From assembly GCA_964421595.1 (NCBI GenBank), contig CAYQXY010000025.1:16358-80357 (forward strand): a DNA stretch of 64,000 nucleotides, given 5' to 3'. Below, in pieces: positions 1 to 9,518 of the stretch. The notes under the pieces were generated by a model that saw only the letters and a list, made by a program, of their open reading frames with translations, had not been told where the DNA came from and searched no databases. Position 1 is the stretch's first letter. Every line of letters starts with the position of its first letter. This stretch comes from PXAP01 sp964421595 (GTDB taxonomy: Bacteria > Bacteroidota > Bacteroidia > Bacteroidales > PUMT01). The translations under genes and the position numbers were made by a program.

Positions 1-1721
1 GTTACCAGTTCTTCAGGGGCGGTCAATGCAGCAGAAATATCAGACCACCGTCCCTGCTGGGCCCTGTTGGATAAATTGACAGTTGCCTGTTCAGGTAAAA
101 TGTACCCGACTCTGTCATGGTGCACCCACTTTACATTTGCCAGATCACTTTTACTCCGGGGCATAACTTCTGTTTTCCCATCCTGGTTTACTGTAACATC
201 TCCTCTTAAATGTGCCTGATTAATTGTGGTATACGCCGGCAGGTTTGGATCTGATTTAATACCTGCTCCAAGGCAGACATATTCGTTGTCAAAAAAGAAC
301 CAGGATTTTCTGGCTTCCAGCATGTCATGGGGACTTTTAAAGTCGTATGCAACTGCGCCGTAAAGTCCGTCATCCAATCCTCCGACGAAATCGGTTAAAC
401 CATCGGTTTGAACAGGCATATTTCCGCCATATTGAATTGCAATATGGTTTTGAGGTTTTTGCATTACAGTTGTTCCGGAAACTTTCTGCCAGTCATATAC
501 CGGCCAGATACCGTCATATTCATGACCATCCAAACTAAGATAGTTTGCCCCGTCAGATCTGTGGTGAATTACTATGCCTGGTCCGTTATAGGGCTCTTCA
601 TTATTTCTGTTCCTTGTCGAATGCATTCTTACACTTGTGTAGAAGTGTGGTCTCTGGAATGCAAAATGCTCTGTTTGCCAGAAAAACCTGGCGAAAGACC
701 TTATGCTGGCTTCTTCACCTCTTCTCAATCTCAAAATATCCTTAAGCTCCTGGCTGCGGTAATCAGTGCTTTGAAGCAGCCGTTCGATTTCAAGGGTTCC
801 ACCTGGTGTGCTGGTCCTCTGGTGAGTAATGCTTCTGTCATGTGCCGCGATATCAATATAAACACCATATACCATATGCTTGTATATCCCGTCAAGGTAA
901 TAATCGACAAGCTGATTTATTCTCCCGATCGGAAACTGATAATCGGTGTCAGCTACATAGGATGCCCACTCCCCAAAGGTGTTTGCATATTTTCCATATC
1001 CATAGCTGGTTGTGTTGTTAACTCTGTCATGTCTGTGGTGGAAACTGAAATCGTGCTGCATTCCTCGCTCTCCGGTTGTGAACTTTATCTCACCGGCAAT
1101 GATTTGTATTACATCATCAAATGCCTCCCTGTCATTGAGGAACAGATAGTTCTTTGCCACAATGGCTGCAATGGCTATCCTGTCACCCCCGGGTCTTGCG
1201 CCATAGAATACACCCGGTACCTCTTCCATGGTTGCCCTTCGGATCATAGGTTGTGCCTGTTCAGTAAGATGTGCCGGAAATTCTTCGCCTGTTAACAACA
1301 TAAGGTTAACCAGGTTTGTTGGTGTTGTAATCTGATTGTTGTGCCAGTTATCACCAACAAAATCATGTTTTACCCAAAATTCAAGTCCCCTGATAATAAT
1401 ATCCCTGACATTGTCATTTCTGTAATATCCCGATGATTCAGTCGTGTTTGCAATTGCGAGTCTGACAAGATTCGCTGTGTGACGGCCATGTGGAAATCCG
1501 GCTTCTCTGCTAAGATCTTCATAATCGATACCCTTAAAACTACCGTCATCATTGACTAGTTCGATTATTTCGGATATGCTTTCGTCATTTACGCCATGGC
1601 TCATAAGTTGATCGGTGACTCTTTTTTTTATGATTTCAAAATCATCTGCTTTTGCGTTTGTGGAAATTGCAAACAGCATAATTACCAGTAAAGTAAAAAG
1701 TAATTTAATTGTTGGGTTCAT
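1..1721 (-). CDS. PL8-family polysaccharide lyase (chondroitin/hyaluronan lyase-like), 3' end outside window
   Basis: The reading frame is open from an ATG at 1721 to the window edge, giving about 573 residues with no stop, so the C-terminus is missing. It starts with a signal peptide (MNPTIKLLFTLLVIMLFA, then NAKADD). It continues with the helical (alpha/alpha)-toroid part of polysaccharide lyase family 8. Visible family marks are WHNNQITTPTNL, the DFSFHHRHD segment followed by SYGYGKYANTFGEW (region of the catalytic His and Tyr), and in the beta-sandwich DWQKVSGTTVMQKP and KWVHHDRVGYILPE. PL8 enzymes cleave uronic-acid-containing glycans (hyaluronan, chondroitin, xanthan) by beta-elimination. 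Which glycan this one cuts cannot be told from the sequence. It is probably secreted or periplasmic. No SusCD pair is visible nearby inside the window. Confidence 0.78.
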   Translation of the reverse strand, partial: MNPTIKLLFTLLVIMLFAISTNAKADDFEIIKKRVTDQLMSHGVNDESISEIIELVNDDGSFKGIDYEDLSREAGFPHGRHTANLVRLAIANTTESSGYYRNDNVRDIIIRGLEFWVKHDFVGDNWHNNQITTPTNLVNLMLLTGEEFPAHLTEQAQPMIRRATMEEVPGVFYGARPGGDRIAIAAIVAKNYLFLNDREAFDDVIQIIAGEIKFTTGERGMQHDFSFHHRHDRVNNTTSYGYGKYANTFGEWASYVADTDYQFPIGRINQLVDYYLDGIYKHMVYGVYIDIAAHDRSITHQRTSTPGGTLEIERLLQSTDYRSQELKDILRLRRGEEASIRSFARFFWQTEHFAFQRPHFYTSVRMHSTRNRNNEEPYNGPGIVIHHRSDGANYLSLDGHEYDGIWPVYDWQKVSGTTVMQKPQNHIAIQYGGNMPVQTDGLTDFVGGLDDGLYGAVAYDFKSPHDMLEARKSWFFFDNEYVCLGAGIKSDPNLPAYTTINQAHLRGDVTVNQDGKTEVMPRSKSDLANVKWVHHDRVGYILPEQATVNLSNRAQQGRWSDISAALTAPEELV

Positions 1722-1878
1722 AATCCTGGGGTTTAATTCTCGCACCCTAAAATAGCCAAAATCCTTTAATCAAAACAACTAATCGACGTTCTATAGCTTT
1801 ATTTTAATGAATTTAATCCGGGCGTCTGCAAAAATTTCACATTGTTTAAAGTTTGTTATGAAATATTAGACAAAAATA

Positions 1879-1910
1879 TTTGGCCGCAAGTGAATACGAT
1901 TATATCTTTG
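1879..1910 (+). promoter_or_regulatory. Bacteroidota-type promoter of the TonB-C gene
   Basis: TTTG at 1879-1882 and TATCTTTG at 1903-1910 are separated by 20 nt. This matches the -33 TTTG / -7 TAnnTTTG consensus recognised by the primary sigma factor of Bacteroidota. The next ATG, at 1977, lies 66 nt downstream, so a 5' leader of about 60 nt is expected. Confidence 0.7.
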
Positions 1911-1976
1911 TCTATAATTAATCTAAATAAATATTTCTCTTGATCAGAAAAAAATTTTAACTAAAAACTAAAAACG

Positions 1977-2495
1977 ATGAAAACAAGAAAATTTAAATCA
2001 GTTATTTTAGGATTGGCAGGAGCTGCATTGTTCCTGTCTGGTACGGCAATTTATGCTCATGACCATAATGAAAAAGACTCCGATGCCATCGCAGAGAAAA
2101 CAGAATCAGTTGTTAGTGAAACTCCGTCTGTTTCAAATACTCCCTTCCTGATTTTGACAAATGCTGAGCCAAAAAATGGATGGTGCAATTTCAGGGAAAC
2201 TCTTGCAAAAAATATTCGGTATCCTGAATATTTGAAAGACCAGGGAGTTGAGGGAACTATAAATGTTCGATTTGTAGTAACCCCGGAGGGTAAGATTGAC
2301 AAGATAAGTACAGTTGCCAACGGTTCACTGGAAGGAAATGAAAGACATGCCAGCAGCTTCAAAGAGGAGGCCAAAAGGGCGGTATTGGCATCTTTTGGTG
2401 AGTGGAGACCTTCAACTCTCGATGGCAAACCTGTAGTTTCTTTTGAGTATGAAGTTCCGGTAACATTCAGGATCGATTTACTGACAATTCGTTAA
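1977..2495 (+). CDS. Small secreted TonB C-terminal-domain protein
   Basis: The protein has 172 residues: a signal peptide (about 1-27, ending IYAHD), an acidic linker, and a TonB C-terminal domain (about 70-170). The domain shows NIRYPEYLKDQGVEGTINV, then FVVTPEGKIDK, and ends EYEVPVTFRID. Unlike true TonB it has no proline-rich spacer. Its N-terminal hydrophobic segment looks cleavable, so it is probably a free periplasmic protein, not the ExbBD-linked energiser. Such stand-alone TonB-C proteins are common in Bacteroidota and their roles are mostly unknown. A good promoter lies 66 nt upstream. The transcript runs into a structured repeat and then a terminator. A second gene of the same kind is at 42844. 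Confidence 0.75.
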   Translation: MKTRKFKSVILGLAGAALFLSGTAIYAHDHNEKDSDAIAEKTESVVSETPSVSNTPFLILTNAEPKNGWCNFRETLAKNIRYPEYLKDQGVEGTINVRFVVTPEGKIDKISTVANGSLEGNERHASSFKEEAKRAVLASFGEWRPSTLDGKPVVSFEYEVPVTFRIDLLTIR

Positions 2496-2498
2496 GAT

Positions 2499-2648
2499 AT
2501 TAAAAAACCCATGTTCTTAGAACGTGGTCATGACCTGGTGGGGCTTTGCCCGAAAAGCCTGTGCGCTAAAAGAATTAGCGGTGCGCAGCAAAAGTCGGGC
2601 TTAAAGCCACCTCCTGGTGTGGACTGTACGATTTTAGTGAATTTTTTA
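2499..2648 (+). repeat. Dispersed structured repeat, copy 1
   Basis: This is an intergenic element of about 150 nt that aligns along its length with 23804-23956. Hairpins visible: CCATGTT-cttag-AACGTGG near the 5' end; an outer GCCCGA...TCGGGC pair enclosing TGTGCG...TGCGCA and an inner CGCTAA...TTAGCG; then CACC-tcct-GGTG. The tail is GATTTTAGTGAATTTTTTA. It begins 3 nt after the stop of the TonB-C gene and lies before that gene's terminator, so it should be transcribed as part of the 3' UTR. Confidence 0.75.
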
Positions 2649-2662
2649 GATTTTGCCAGTTG

Positions 2663-2697
2663 AACACTACTGCCTTCGTTGTCAGTGGTGTTTTTTT
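2663..2697 (+). terminator. Rho-independent terminator
   Basis: AACACTACTG (2663-2672) pairs with CAGTGGTGTT (2683-2692) through 10 pairs, one of them a G-T pair. The loop is 10 nt and the run of seven T starts at 2691. It would end the transcript carrying the TonB-C gene and repeat copy 1. Confidence 0.75.
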
Positions 2698-2805
2698 ATC
2701 TTCGTTAGCTTGAAGTTATAATTCATGACCTGTTGTAATAACAGTTCAGGGTGTAATGAAAATATCAGTCAATAACAAAAAGCAGCTAAAGATTTCTGAA
2801 TTAAA

Positions 2806-3306
2806 TTATTCGATTGTAAGCTGACCCCTTATTTCACCAGCTGGATACATTTCAGAATGGATATTTACATAATATAAATTATTATAAAGATCTGACTCCT
2901 GTTCTGCTGTCAGGGGTTCAGATGTATAGTTTATTGGCGATGTTGGTGGATTAAAACCAAAAACAACTCCTCCGTTTACACCTGTTGCTCCCAGGTGTAT
3001 GTGTGCCCCTGTTGCCTGGATTCCGGTATATTCAACTTCTATATAGAATATTTTTGTGTCCTTGTTAAATGTCAGTTCTGCAGTACCTGAAGCTTCTGAG
3101 TCATTGGGGGGATTTTCATTGGCCCCACTCAAAGTAGCAGTAAATACATCATTGGGATCTTCATCATCCTCGTCATCATCACATGATACAGCAGTTAAGA
3201 ATAAACCAGCTATAATCATAAACTTCAAGAAAAACTTGCCTCCTAATAAAATAGGGTCTTTGTATTGTTTTTTTGGTGTTTTCATGACAATCGATTTTTG
3301 GTTCAT
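2806..3306 (-). CDS. CHRD-domain lipoprotein
   Basis: The protein has 166 residues from the first ATG. An internal ATG (start 3285, residue 8) gives a better signal peptide. The lipobox LTAVSC places the lipidated Cys at residue 42 (35 from the inner start), followed by a very acidic linker (DDDEDDED) that often marks surface-exposed lipoproteins in Bacteroidota. Residues about 54-166 form a CHRD domain: FTATLSGANENPP at its start, GAHIHLGATGVNG in the middle and NIHSEMYPAGEIRGQL at the end. CHRD domains were named from chordin. Their bacterial function is not established. The gene stands alone between the TonB-C transcript and a degraded outer-membrane gene. Confidence 0.8.
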   Translation of the reverse strand: MNQKSIVMKTPKKQYKDPILLGGKFFLKFMIIAGLFLTAVSCDDDEDDEDPNDVFTATLSGANENPPNDSEASGTAELTFNKDTKIFYIEVEYTGIQATGAHIHLGATGVNGGVVFGFNPPTSPINYTSEPLTAEQESDLYNNLYYVNIHSEMYPAGEIRGQLTIE

Positions 3307-3474
3307 TCATGTTCAGATTAAAATGCTCAATTATATATTCTTAAGACAATTATTAACAGAAGTTGTTCGTAGCTTTAATAATAATGATAATATAAATTAT
3401 AACCATCTGGTTGACCAGTCCAGTTCTGAAAATAAACCGGTACCACAGGCTTTTATAGAATCTTTGACAGTTAA

Positions 3475-3771
3475 AAATTCAATTTTAAATTTTTGATACA
3501 AATAAAACCATCTGTTGGATACCCGGTGGTAACCAATCATAGCCGGGAACTCCCGGATAACAACTCTAATCTATTTTCCGGTGGTGTTACTGTTGGACTG
3601 TCTGCTTTTCCGTTTAGCTTTGACAATGGCGCGAGATTGGGACTTTTTATTGATGGGTACAGGGGTAGCCAGATTTACAAGGATTACTACAACCAGCCGG
3701 AATTTGAAATTCCAGGATCTTCATACGGACGGATTGGAATTGTGTATCATTTGGAAAAAAATGATCACTAA
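3475..3771 (+). pseudogene. C-terminal remnant of an outer-membrane beta-barrel protein
   Basis: The frame is open from 3475 (a TAA precedes it at 3472-3474) to the stop at 3769-3771. The only start near the front is a TTG at 3493. The 92 residues alternate polar and hydrophobic positions (GGVTVGLSAFPFSF, GARLGLFIDGY) and end in an aromatic C-terminal strand GRIGIVYHLE, as barrel proteins do. There is no signal peptide and the size is far too small for a porin-like barrel. It is best read as the 3' end of a lost gene, but could be a spurious ORF. Confidence 0.4.
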
Positions 3772-3871
3772 TCTCCATGCTCATAATTATCTATAGTTCT
3801 TCCTGCTATATGCTTAACATAAATTATAATGTATACAGCTAACAAATGATTTTGTCTCATGATTTAATATT

Positions 3872-5959
3872 TCATTCTTTCCAAACCGCAACCCCCGCGG
3901 GATTTAGTTCATTGCCGCCAATTAAAAAATTCTCCGTGTCTTTATTGATGATATAAGTTTTATCCGAATAATTTACGCCGATCCATAACCCATTGTGCCA
4001 ATCGATGATTACTCCTTCCGGATAATTTTCCAGTGGAATGGAAGCCTGTGTGAATACATCTCTTACAACATCCCTTTCCAGTTGATAGTCGTTGGTTACA
4101 ACACCAATGAAGGTAACACTTCCCTTACCATACTCCTTGCGCGTGACAGCAGTCTGCCCTTTGTAAAACTGATCGTTGAAAGTAACAATGGGTTTTGCCG
4201 AGTTTACGGTAAGCCCTTCCGCCCAGGTATTCCACTGGTAAGGTTGATTGTTGAAAAGTACCGTGCCAGTCTGGCTGGGCGGCATGTTGTCGAAAAAATC
4301 AACCTGGGCACCAATTAATCCGGCAATAATCTCTGCCCGCTTTGCTTCGGGGTAGTGGCCGGTTTTGGTTTTGGTTGCGGTGCGGGCGGTCAGTATTAGT
4401 TGTCCGCCCTGCTCGGCATAAGCCTTCCATTTTTCCACCAGCCCTTCATCTGCAAGCTCATAGGCAGGAGCTATCAGTGCAGCATACTGGCTGAAATCAT
4501 CATCTTCAGAAATAAAATCGACCATGCAACCCATTGATTTCAATATGTTGTAATATCCCTGGATAATGCTCATAAAATCCCACTGATCGGTTTGCCTGCG
4601 GTGGGTGGTTGACCAGAACTGGTCGTTACTCCAGAGTATTGCCGTCCTGCGTGCTCTATAGTCAGAAGGCATTTCGGGGTTTAGATTTTTGAGTTGCCCG
4701 CGTAAATCCCGGATTTCCTTCATAAATTCTACGATCTCTTCTCCTCCATCGGTAAGGGTTACCCCATCGGTACCCACAATGCCAAGTATATCCTGCTCAA
4801 AGCCAAAAGTGGGCTGTCGGTACCGGTAAAAGCATGCAAAGGAATTGCCTCCCGCCAATGTGTGGTAGAGGAAAACTTTTCTCATTCCCGGGTAAAGCCG
4901 GGGATTATAGTTCCCCCAGGATACCTGACTGATCTGTATTTCCATTACACCTGTTTTACCTTTACTGTAAGGCCTGAAGCGATCGCTGGCAAATCCCACC
5001 GGGAAAGGAGTTCCTCTTCTGAAACCTTCACTGCCAATACCATTGCCATAACCTGAAACTGGATAGGCCGTCCAGGAAATATAATCCAGATATTCGCTTC
5101 TCCACGGATCAACAGCCATATAACCTGCCATATAATTGGTGGTTATCCACTGGTCAGTGGTATATTCCCGGAGTATGTTGGTCTGAAACCTTAAAAAATC
5201 AGCTGCTTCGTCAGCATTGAACCGTTTCCAGTCGATAACGGCATGGGGGTTAATAAAGTCGATGGGAGAACGGGTTTCGTTGGGAATGGCCACCTGTTCA
5301 AAATTGTTGTACACCTGGCTCCAGAATGCGGCTCCCCACTCTTTGTTAAGCGTTTCGATGTTTATGTATTTTGCCTTCAGCCATTGTTGAAAGCGTGCAT
5401 GGGCAGCTTCGTTGTAATCTTCGGTCCATCCATAGTGCGAAGGCTCATTGTCGAGCTGCCAGCCAATGACCCGGTTGTCTTTGCCATAGCGTTTTCCCAG
5501 CTGGTGGGTAATCTTACCCACATAGTCCCTGTATATCTCACTTGACCAGGATGCCTGTTGACGCGTTCCATGTACAGCGCTTACTCCTGATGGATTTTTT
5601 ATCATTACTTCGGGATGTTTGTGGGTTAGCCATGCCGGCGGGGTGGGAGTGGGGGTACACATGATCACCTTTAATCCGTATTTTGCCGCAAGCTCCACGG
5701 CCTTATCAAGCCATTCAAAAGTGTATTTCCCCTCTTCAGGTTCCATAAAAGCCCACGCAAACTCACAAAAATGGGTAAATTCAAAACCCATATCGGCAAT
5801 GTTCTTCAGGTCGCGTTCCCACTGTTCCTGGGGCCAATGCTCCGGGTAGTAGTACACACCGGTGGCAAATATTTCGCTGTCGGGGAAAACAGCATTTTGT
5901 GGTTTTACATTATTAAATGTGATTAGAAGCAGCAGGATAAGAATTGAATTCTGTTTCAT
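3872..5959 (-). CDS. GH42 beta-galactosidase, secreted
   Basis: The protein has 695 residues with a signal peptide (1-20, ITFNNVKPQ). It follows the family 42 layout: a TIM barrel from about 30, a trimerisation-type middle domain from about 430, and a short beta domain at the end. The barrel begins GVYYYPEHWPQEQWERDL. The acid/base Glu is E172 in GWQLDNEPSHYG. The probable nucleophile is E340 in GVMEIQISQVSWG. GH42 enzymes release beta-linked galactose from oligosaccharides, often from galactan or plant arabinogalactan. The signal peptide puts it outside the cytoplasm, which is less common for the family. It lies 100 nt downstream of a broken AraC regulator on the same strand. Confidence 0.9.
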   Translation of the reverse strand: MKQNSILILLLLITFNNVKPQNAVFPDSEIFATGVYYYPEHWPQEQWERDLKNIADMGFEFTHFCEFAWAFMEPEEGKYTFEWLDKAVELAAKYGLKVIMCTPTPTPPAWLTHKHPEVMIKNPSGVSAVHGTRQQASWSSEIYRDYVGKITHQLGKRYGKDNRVIGWQLDNEPSHYGWTEDYNEAAHARFQQWLKAKYINIETLNKEWGAAFWSQVYNNFEQVAIPNETRSPIDFINPHAVIDWKRFNADEAADFLRFQTNILREYTTDQWITTNYMAGYMAVDPWRSEYLDYISWTAYPVSGYGNGIGSEGFRRGTPFPVGFASDRFRPYSKGKTGVMEIQISQVSWGNYNPRLYPGMRKVFLYHTLAGGNSFACFYRYRQPTFGFEQDILGIVGTDGVTLTDGGEEIVEFMKEIRDLRGQLKNLNPEMPSDYRARRTAILWSNDQFWSTTHRRQTDQWDFMSIIQGYYNILKSMGCMVDFISEDDDFSQYAALIAPAYELADEGLVEKWKAYAEQGGQLILTARTATKTKTGHYPEAKRAEIIAGLIGAQVDFFDNMPPSQTGTVLFNNQPYQWNTWAEGLTVNSAKPIVTFNDQFYKGQTAVTRKEYGKGSVTFIGVVTNDYQLERDVVRDVFTQASIPLENYPEGVIIDWHNGLWIGVNYSDKTYIINKDTENFLIGGNELNPAGVAVWKE

Positions 5960-6058
5960 TTTATGGTATTTATTTGTTTAACATCTATAGGCAGATTAGC
6001 GCCATGCAGGCAGTGTACGGCTTTACCTGGCCATCCTGATACTATTAAATTTAAACTT

Positions 6059-6629
6059 TTATTTGATTTGGTTCAGCAGTTCCCATCGCTTGGTTTTCAA
6101 TTGTTTATAATAAGATGGTGAAAGGCCTGTAACCTTCTTGAACTGATTCGATAAATGGGAAACACTGCTGTAATGCAGCCTGTGAGCTATTTCTGTAAGA
6201 TTTATGATCTCCGTATAAAACCATTTCTTTTGCCCTTTCAGTTTTATGAGAGATAATAAATTGCTGAATTGTTGTACCTTTTACTTCCGAAAATATATTC
6301 GACAGATAAGTGTAATCAAGGCCTAATTTTTCACTTATATAATCTGAATAATTGACCCTTGGCAATTCTCCAGTATTATGGATCATGTCAATTATAACAT
6401 CTTTTATTTTTTCAATCAGCTCACTCCTTTTTTCGTCAAGCACCTCAAGACCTGATCTGAGTAAACTAAACTTTAATATTTCCTTCTGTTCATCAGTAAT
6501 CTCCTCTAAAATCTCAACCATCCCAAGATCTACAATGATATGCTGGGAACTAACACCCAGTCTTTTCAATTCCTCCTCAACCAGGGTCTTGCATCGCAAG
6601 CTTACCATATATTTAATATATAATTTCAT
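6059..6629 (-). pseudogene. AraC-family regulator with a frameshift in the DNA-binding domain
   Basis: The intact frame runs 174 codons from ATG 6629 to a stop at 6105. The last 32 residues (after GDHKSYRNSS) do not fit the family. A shift of one base near 6200-6208 restores a normal AraC C-terminus: NLTEIAHRLHYSSVSHLSNQ, then FKKVTGLSPSYYKQLK, ending NQIK and a TAA at 6059-6061. The domain would therefore be complete without the shift. The N-terminal part (YISEKLGLDYTYLSNIFSEV, first helix-turn-helix) is intact. The second helix-turn-helix is lost as encoded, so DNA binding is probably impaired. It could be a sequencing error in an A/T-rich stretch or a real mutation. The likely former target is the adjacent GH42 gene. 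Confidence 0.8.
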
Positions 6630-6762
6630 TTAGCAGGTTTTTTTAGTAAAAGTATGCAAATGTAGATGAAATTTTTTCTTGAGTTGTTTCCAAACTAAAT
6701 TATATCATAGATTTTGATGAGGAATTTTCATATTCTTGGAGAATAAATCAAACATCAAACTG

Positions 6763-8829
6763 ATGATTAACGACCAGTTAATAAATCCCAAGAGCATTGT
6801 TGTAATAGGAGGATCCAATAATATAGGTAAACCGGGAGGCAAATTGTTGAAAAATCTTATAGATCATGATTTTAGTGGAACCCTTTATGTCGTAAACCCA
6901 AAGGAAGATCAGGTTCAGGGTATACAATCCTACAAGGATATTAATGACCTTCCCCAGGTTGATCTTGCTATTCTTGCTATATCGGCAAAATATTGTCTTC
7001 CTTCTGTCGAAGTACTTGCGAATAGTAAAAGCACCAGGGCATTCATTATACTTTCATCCGGATTTGGCGAGGAAAGCCCTGAAGGGGCAGAGCGGGAGAA
7101 ACAGATCGTTAAAGTCATTGAAAATACCGGTGGTTGTCTGATCGGTCCCAACTGCATCGGCATAATGACGCAGAACCACAGCAGCGTCTTTACTTCTCCG
7201 GTTCCAAAAATGAATAAGCGGGGTGTTGATTTTATTTCAGGTTCAGGAGCCACTGCTGTCTTCATAATGGAATCAGGACTCCCTAAGGGATTAACTTTTT
7301 CGAGTGTATATTCCGTTGGTAACAGTGCCCAGATTGCTGTGGAGGATATTCTTGAATACATGGACAAAAACCATGATCCGGAAAAGTCTGCCTGTGTAAA
7401 ACTGCTTTATATTGAAAGTATAGAAAACCCTGATAAATTGCTTAAACATTCTTCATCGCTTATAAGAAAGGGATGTAAGATAGCCGCTATCAAATCAGGC
7501 ACTTCCGAGGCCGGAAGCAGGGCTGCACAATCGCATACAGGAGCTCTTGCCAGTTCAGATCTGGCAGTTGATGCACTCTTCCGTAAAGCCGGAATTGTCA
7601 GGTGCTATGGAAGGGAGGAACTTATTACCGTTGCTTCTGTTCTCCTGCATCCGGAAATAAAAGGAAAGAATATTGCAATTGTTACTCATGCCGGCGGACC
7701 TGCAGTAATGCTAACTGATGCCCTGTCAGATGGAAGGCACAAAATTCCTAAAATAGAAGGGAAGGAGAGCCTGGAACTCCTCTCAATGCTCAATGAAGGT
7801 GCCTCGGTATCAAATCCGATTGATCTACTTGCAACCGGAACTGCTCAGCAACTCGGACTTGTTATTGATTACTGCGAAAATAAATTTGATGGTATTGATG
7901 CTATTATGGTTATTTTCGGGAGTACCGGTTTGCATGATGTTTTCGATGCGTACGAAGTGCTGCACCAAAAGATGCAAAGTTGTAAAATACCCATTTTCCC
8001 GATTCTTCCTTCACTTTTCACCGCACGTGGCGAAGTTGAGTATTTTTTATCCCGCGGACATATAAATTTCCCCGATGAGGTTCTGCTTGGGCGTGCAGTT
8101 TCAAAGGTTTATTCAACGCCTAAGCCGGCCGATGACAGGATTTTACATGATGATGTTGACATAACATCGATAAGAAGACTCATAGAAGGAGCACCGGAAG
8201 GTTTTGCACATCCTTCTCTTGTACAGGCTCTTTTAAAGGCAGCCAGTATCCCGGTAATAAATGAGCAGATATGCAAATCATCAGAGGAAGCAGTTGAAAT
8301 AGCCAATACTTTTGGATATCCGGTTGTTATGAAGGTTGTAGGACCGGTCCATAAGTCTGATCTGAACGGGGTTGTGCTTAATGTTAATTCTGATGTACAC
8401 CTGAAAGCGGAATTTGAGAGGATGATAAGAATTGCTGAAACAGAAGCTATTCTTATACAAAGGATGCTGACTGGCACGGAACTGTTTATAGGTGCAAAGT
8501 ATGAACCTGCGTTCGGGCATATAATACTTTGCGGACTTGGGGGTATTTTCGTGGAAATTTTGCAGGATGTGTCATCCGGACTTGCTCCTCTGACCTACGA
8601 TGAGGCGTTTTCTATGATCAGATCTATTAAAAGTTATAAGATTATCAAGGGGGCGAGGGGACAGGCTGGAATTAATGAACAGCTGTTTGCTGATATTATA
8701 GTGAGATTATCCACCATGCTGAGATATGCGATAGAGATAAAGGAACTGGATCTTAATCCCCTGATCGGACATGGTAAAGAGGTTACTGTTGTCGATGCCA
8801 GAATTCTTATAAAAAAAGACAACCAGTAA
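6763..8829 (+). CDS. ADP-forming acetate/acyl-CoA synthetase, fused alpha-beta
   Basis: The protein has 688 residues from ATG 6763. A TTG at 6736 would add 9 residues, but the family normally starts close to INPKSIVVIGG, so the ATG is preferred. Domain order: CoA-binding Rossmann domain (about 8-135), two succinyl-CoA-ligase-like domains with the phosphohistidine loop SHTGA (H258), then an ATP-grasp domain (about 480-688) with GYPVVMKVVGPVHKSDLNGV. The enzyme converts acyl-CoA, ADP and phosphate into acid, CoA and ATP, the energy-saving last step of amino-acid fermentation. It heads a same-strand group with an ACT protein, PaaK, an aminotransferase and KorABCD, which fits release of aryl or branched acids formed from 2-oxoacids. 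Acyl specificity cannot be read off. Confidence 0.88.
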   Translation: MINDQLINPKSIVVIGGSNNIGKPGGKLLKNLIDHDFSGTLYVVNPKEDQVQGIQSYKDINDLPQVDLAILAISAKYCLPSVEVLANSKSTRAFIILSSGFGEESPEGAEREKQIVKVIENTGGCLIGPNCIGIMTQNHSSVFTSPVPKMNKRGVDFISGSGATAVFIMESGLPKGLTFSSVYSVGNSAQIAVEDILEYMDKNHDPEKSACVKLLYIESIENPDKLLKHSSSLIRKGCKIAAIKSGTSEAGSRAAQSHTGALASSDLAVDALFRKAGIVRCYGREELITVASVLLHPEIKGKNIAIVTHAGGPAVMLTDALSDGRHKIPKIEGKESLELLSMLNEGASVSNPIDLLATGTAQQLGLVIDYCENKFDGIDAIMVIFGSTGLHDVFDAYEVLHQKMQSCKIPIFPILPSLFTARGEVEYFLSRGHINFPDEVLLGRAVSKVYSTPKPADDRILHDDVDITSIRRLIEGAPEGFAHPSLVQALLKAASIPVINEQICKSSEEAVEIANTFGYPVVMKVVGPVHKSDLNGVVLNVNSDVHLKAEFERMIRIAETEAILIQRMLTGTELFIGAKYEPAFGHIILCGLGGIFVEILQDVSSGLAPLTYDEAFSMIRSIKSYKIIKGARGQAGINEQLFADIIVRLSTMLRYAIEIKELDLNPLIGHGKEVTVVDARILIKKDNQ

Positions 8830-9030
8830 TAAGTAACATTAAAGTTGGCCCCGTTTTTAGAAGTATTTTTCAGAAAGCAGGCAGGGAAAACCCGGGTAAA
8901 AAAATGAATATTCTGTAAATGGCTTACGTGAATTTTCTGAAATGCCTCATTAGCCAACTTTGCAGGCTGTTACAAAAGAAAATTAAAATCACTGCTGATA
9001 AAGCCTATCAACAGAGGATAGGTCAGGTCC

Positions 9031-9063
9031 TTTGGATAAATAAAAAATTTTATTGTATCTTGT
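9031..9063 (+). promoter_or_regulatory. Bacteroidota-type promoter before the ACT gene
   Basis: TTTG at 9031-9034 and TATCTTGT at 9056-9063 are 21 nt apart. This is one base off the TAnnTTTG -7 consensus, with good spacing. The ACT start codon at 9093 follows 29 nt later. It suggests that the ACT-paaK pair can be transcribed apart from the synthetase upstream. Confidence 0.55.
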
Positions 9064-9092
9064 CGTAACCCTTTATTTAAATATCTGCTATT

Positions 9093-9518
9093 ATGCTGCT
9101 TAAACAACTGTCTGTTTTTCTTGAAAATAAGTCAGGGCGTCTGGCTGAAGCATTAAGCACTCTTGGTAATGAAAAAATCAACATCAAGGCCCTGACGATT
9201 GCCGATACTGCAGAATTCGGGATAGTCCGCATGATAGTTTCTGATCCTGAAAGGGGATATAATATACTCAGGGAAAAAGGTTTTTCAGTAAATATTGTGG
9301 AGGTTATAAGCATAGCCACGCCATCAGAATCGGGATCATTTGCCATGGCTCTGAAAATACTTTCAGATGAAGACATAAGCATAGAATATATCTACGCTTT
9401 CTCTGTGGGTGAAAAGGCAGCAATTGTAATGAGGACTGAAGATACCGAAAAGGCACTTGCTGCTATTAGCCGAAACAATCTTGACTTGCTGGGTGAGAAC
9501 GAAATGAATAATTTGTAA
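9093..9518 (+). CDS. Tandem ACT-domain protein
   Basis: The protein is 141 residues made of two ACT repeats, about 1-68 (LKQLSVFLENKSGRLAEAL) and about 70-135 (SGSFAMALKILSDEDISIEY). There is no catalytic domain. ACT domains bind amino acids and regulate enzymes. Stand-alone double-ACT proteins are often found next to phenylacetate-CoA ligase and 2-oxoacid ferredoxin oxidoreductase genes in anaerobes. Here it is directly upstream of a paaK-like gene, so it may sense the amino acid whose breakdown this island performs. That role is inferred from position only. Confidence 0.85.
   Translation: MLLKQLSVFLENKSGRLAEALSTLGNEKINIKALTIADTAEFGIVRMIVSDPERGYNILREKGFSVNIVEVISIATPSESGSFAMALKILSDEDISIEYIYAFSVGEKAAIVMRTEDTEKALAAISRNNLDLLGENEMNNL

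Noticed and set aside
408..1295. Long plus-strand ORF of 295 codons
   Set aside because: It lies opposite the PL8 lyase frame, which has signal peptide and family motifs; the plus-strand protein is Cys-rich with no recognisable domain.
3056..3496. Plus-strand ORF with a poly-Ser run
   Set aside because: The Ser run is the antisense of the Asp-rich linker of the CHRD lipoprotein; it is a shadow.
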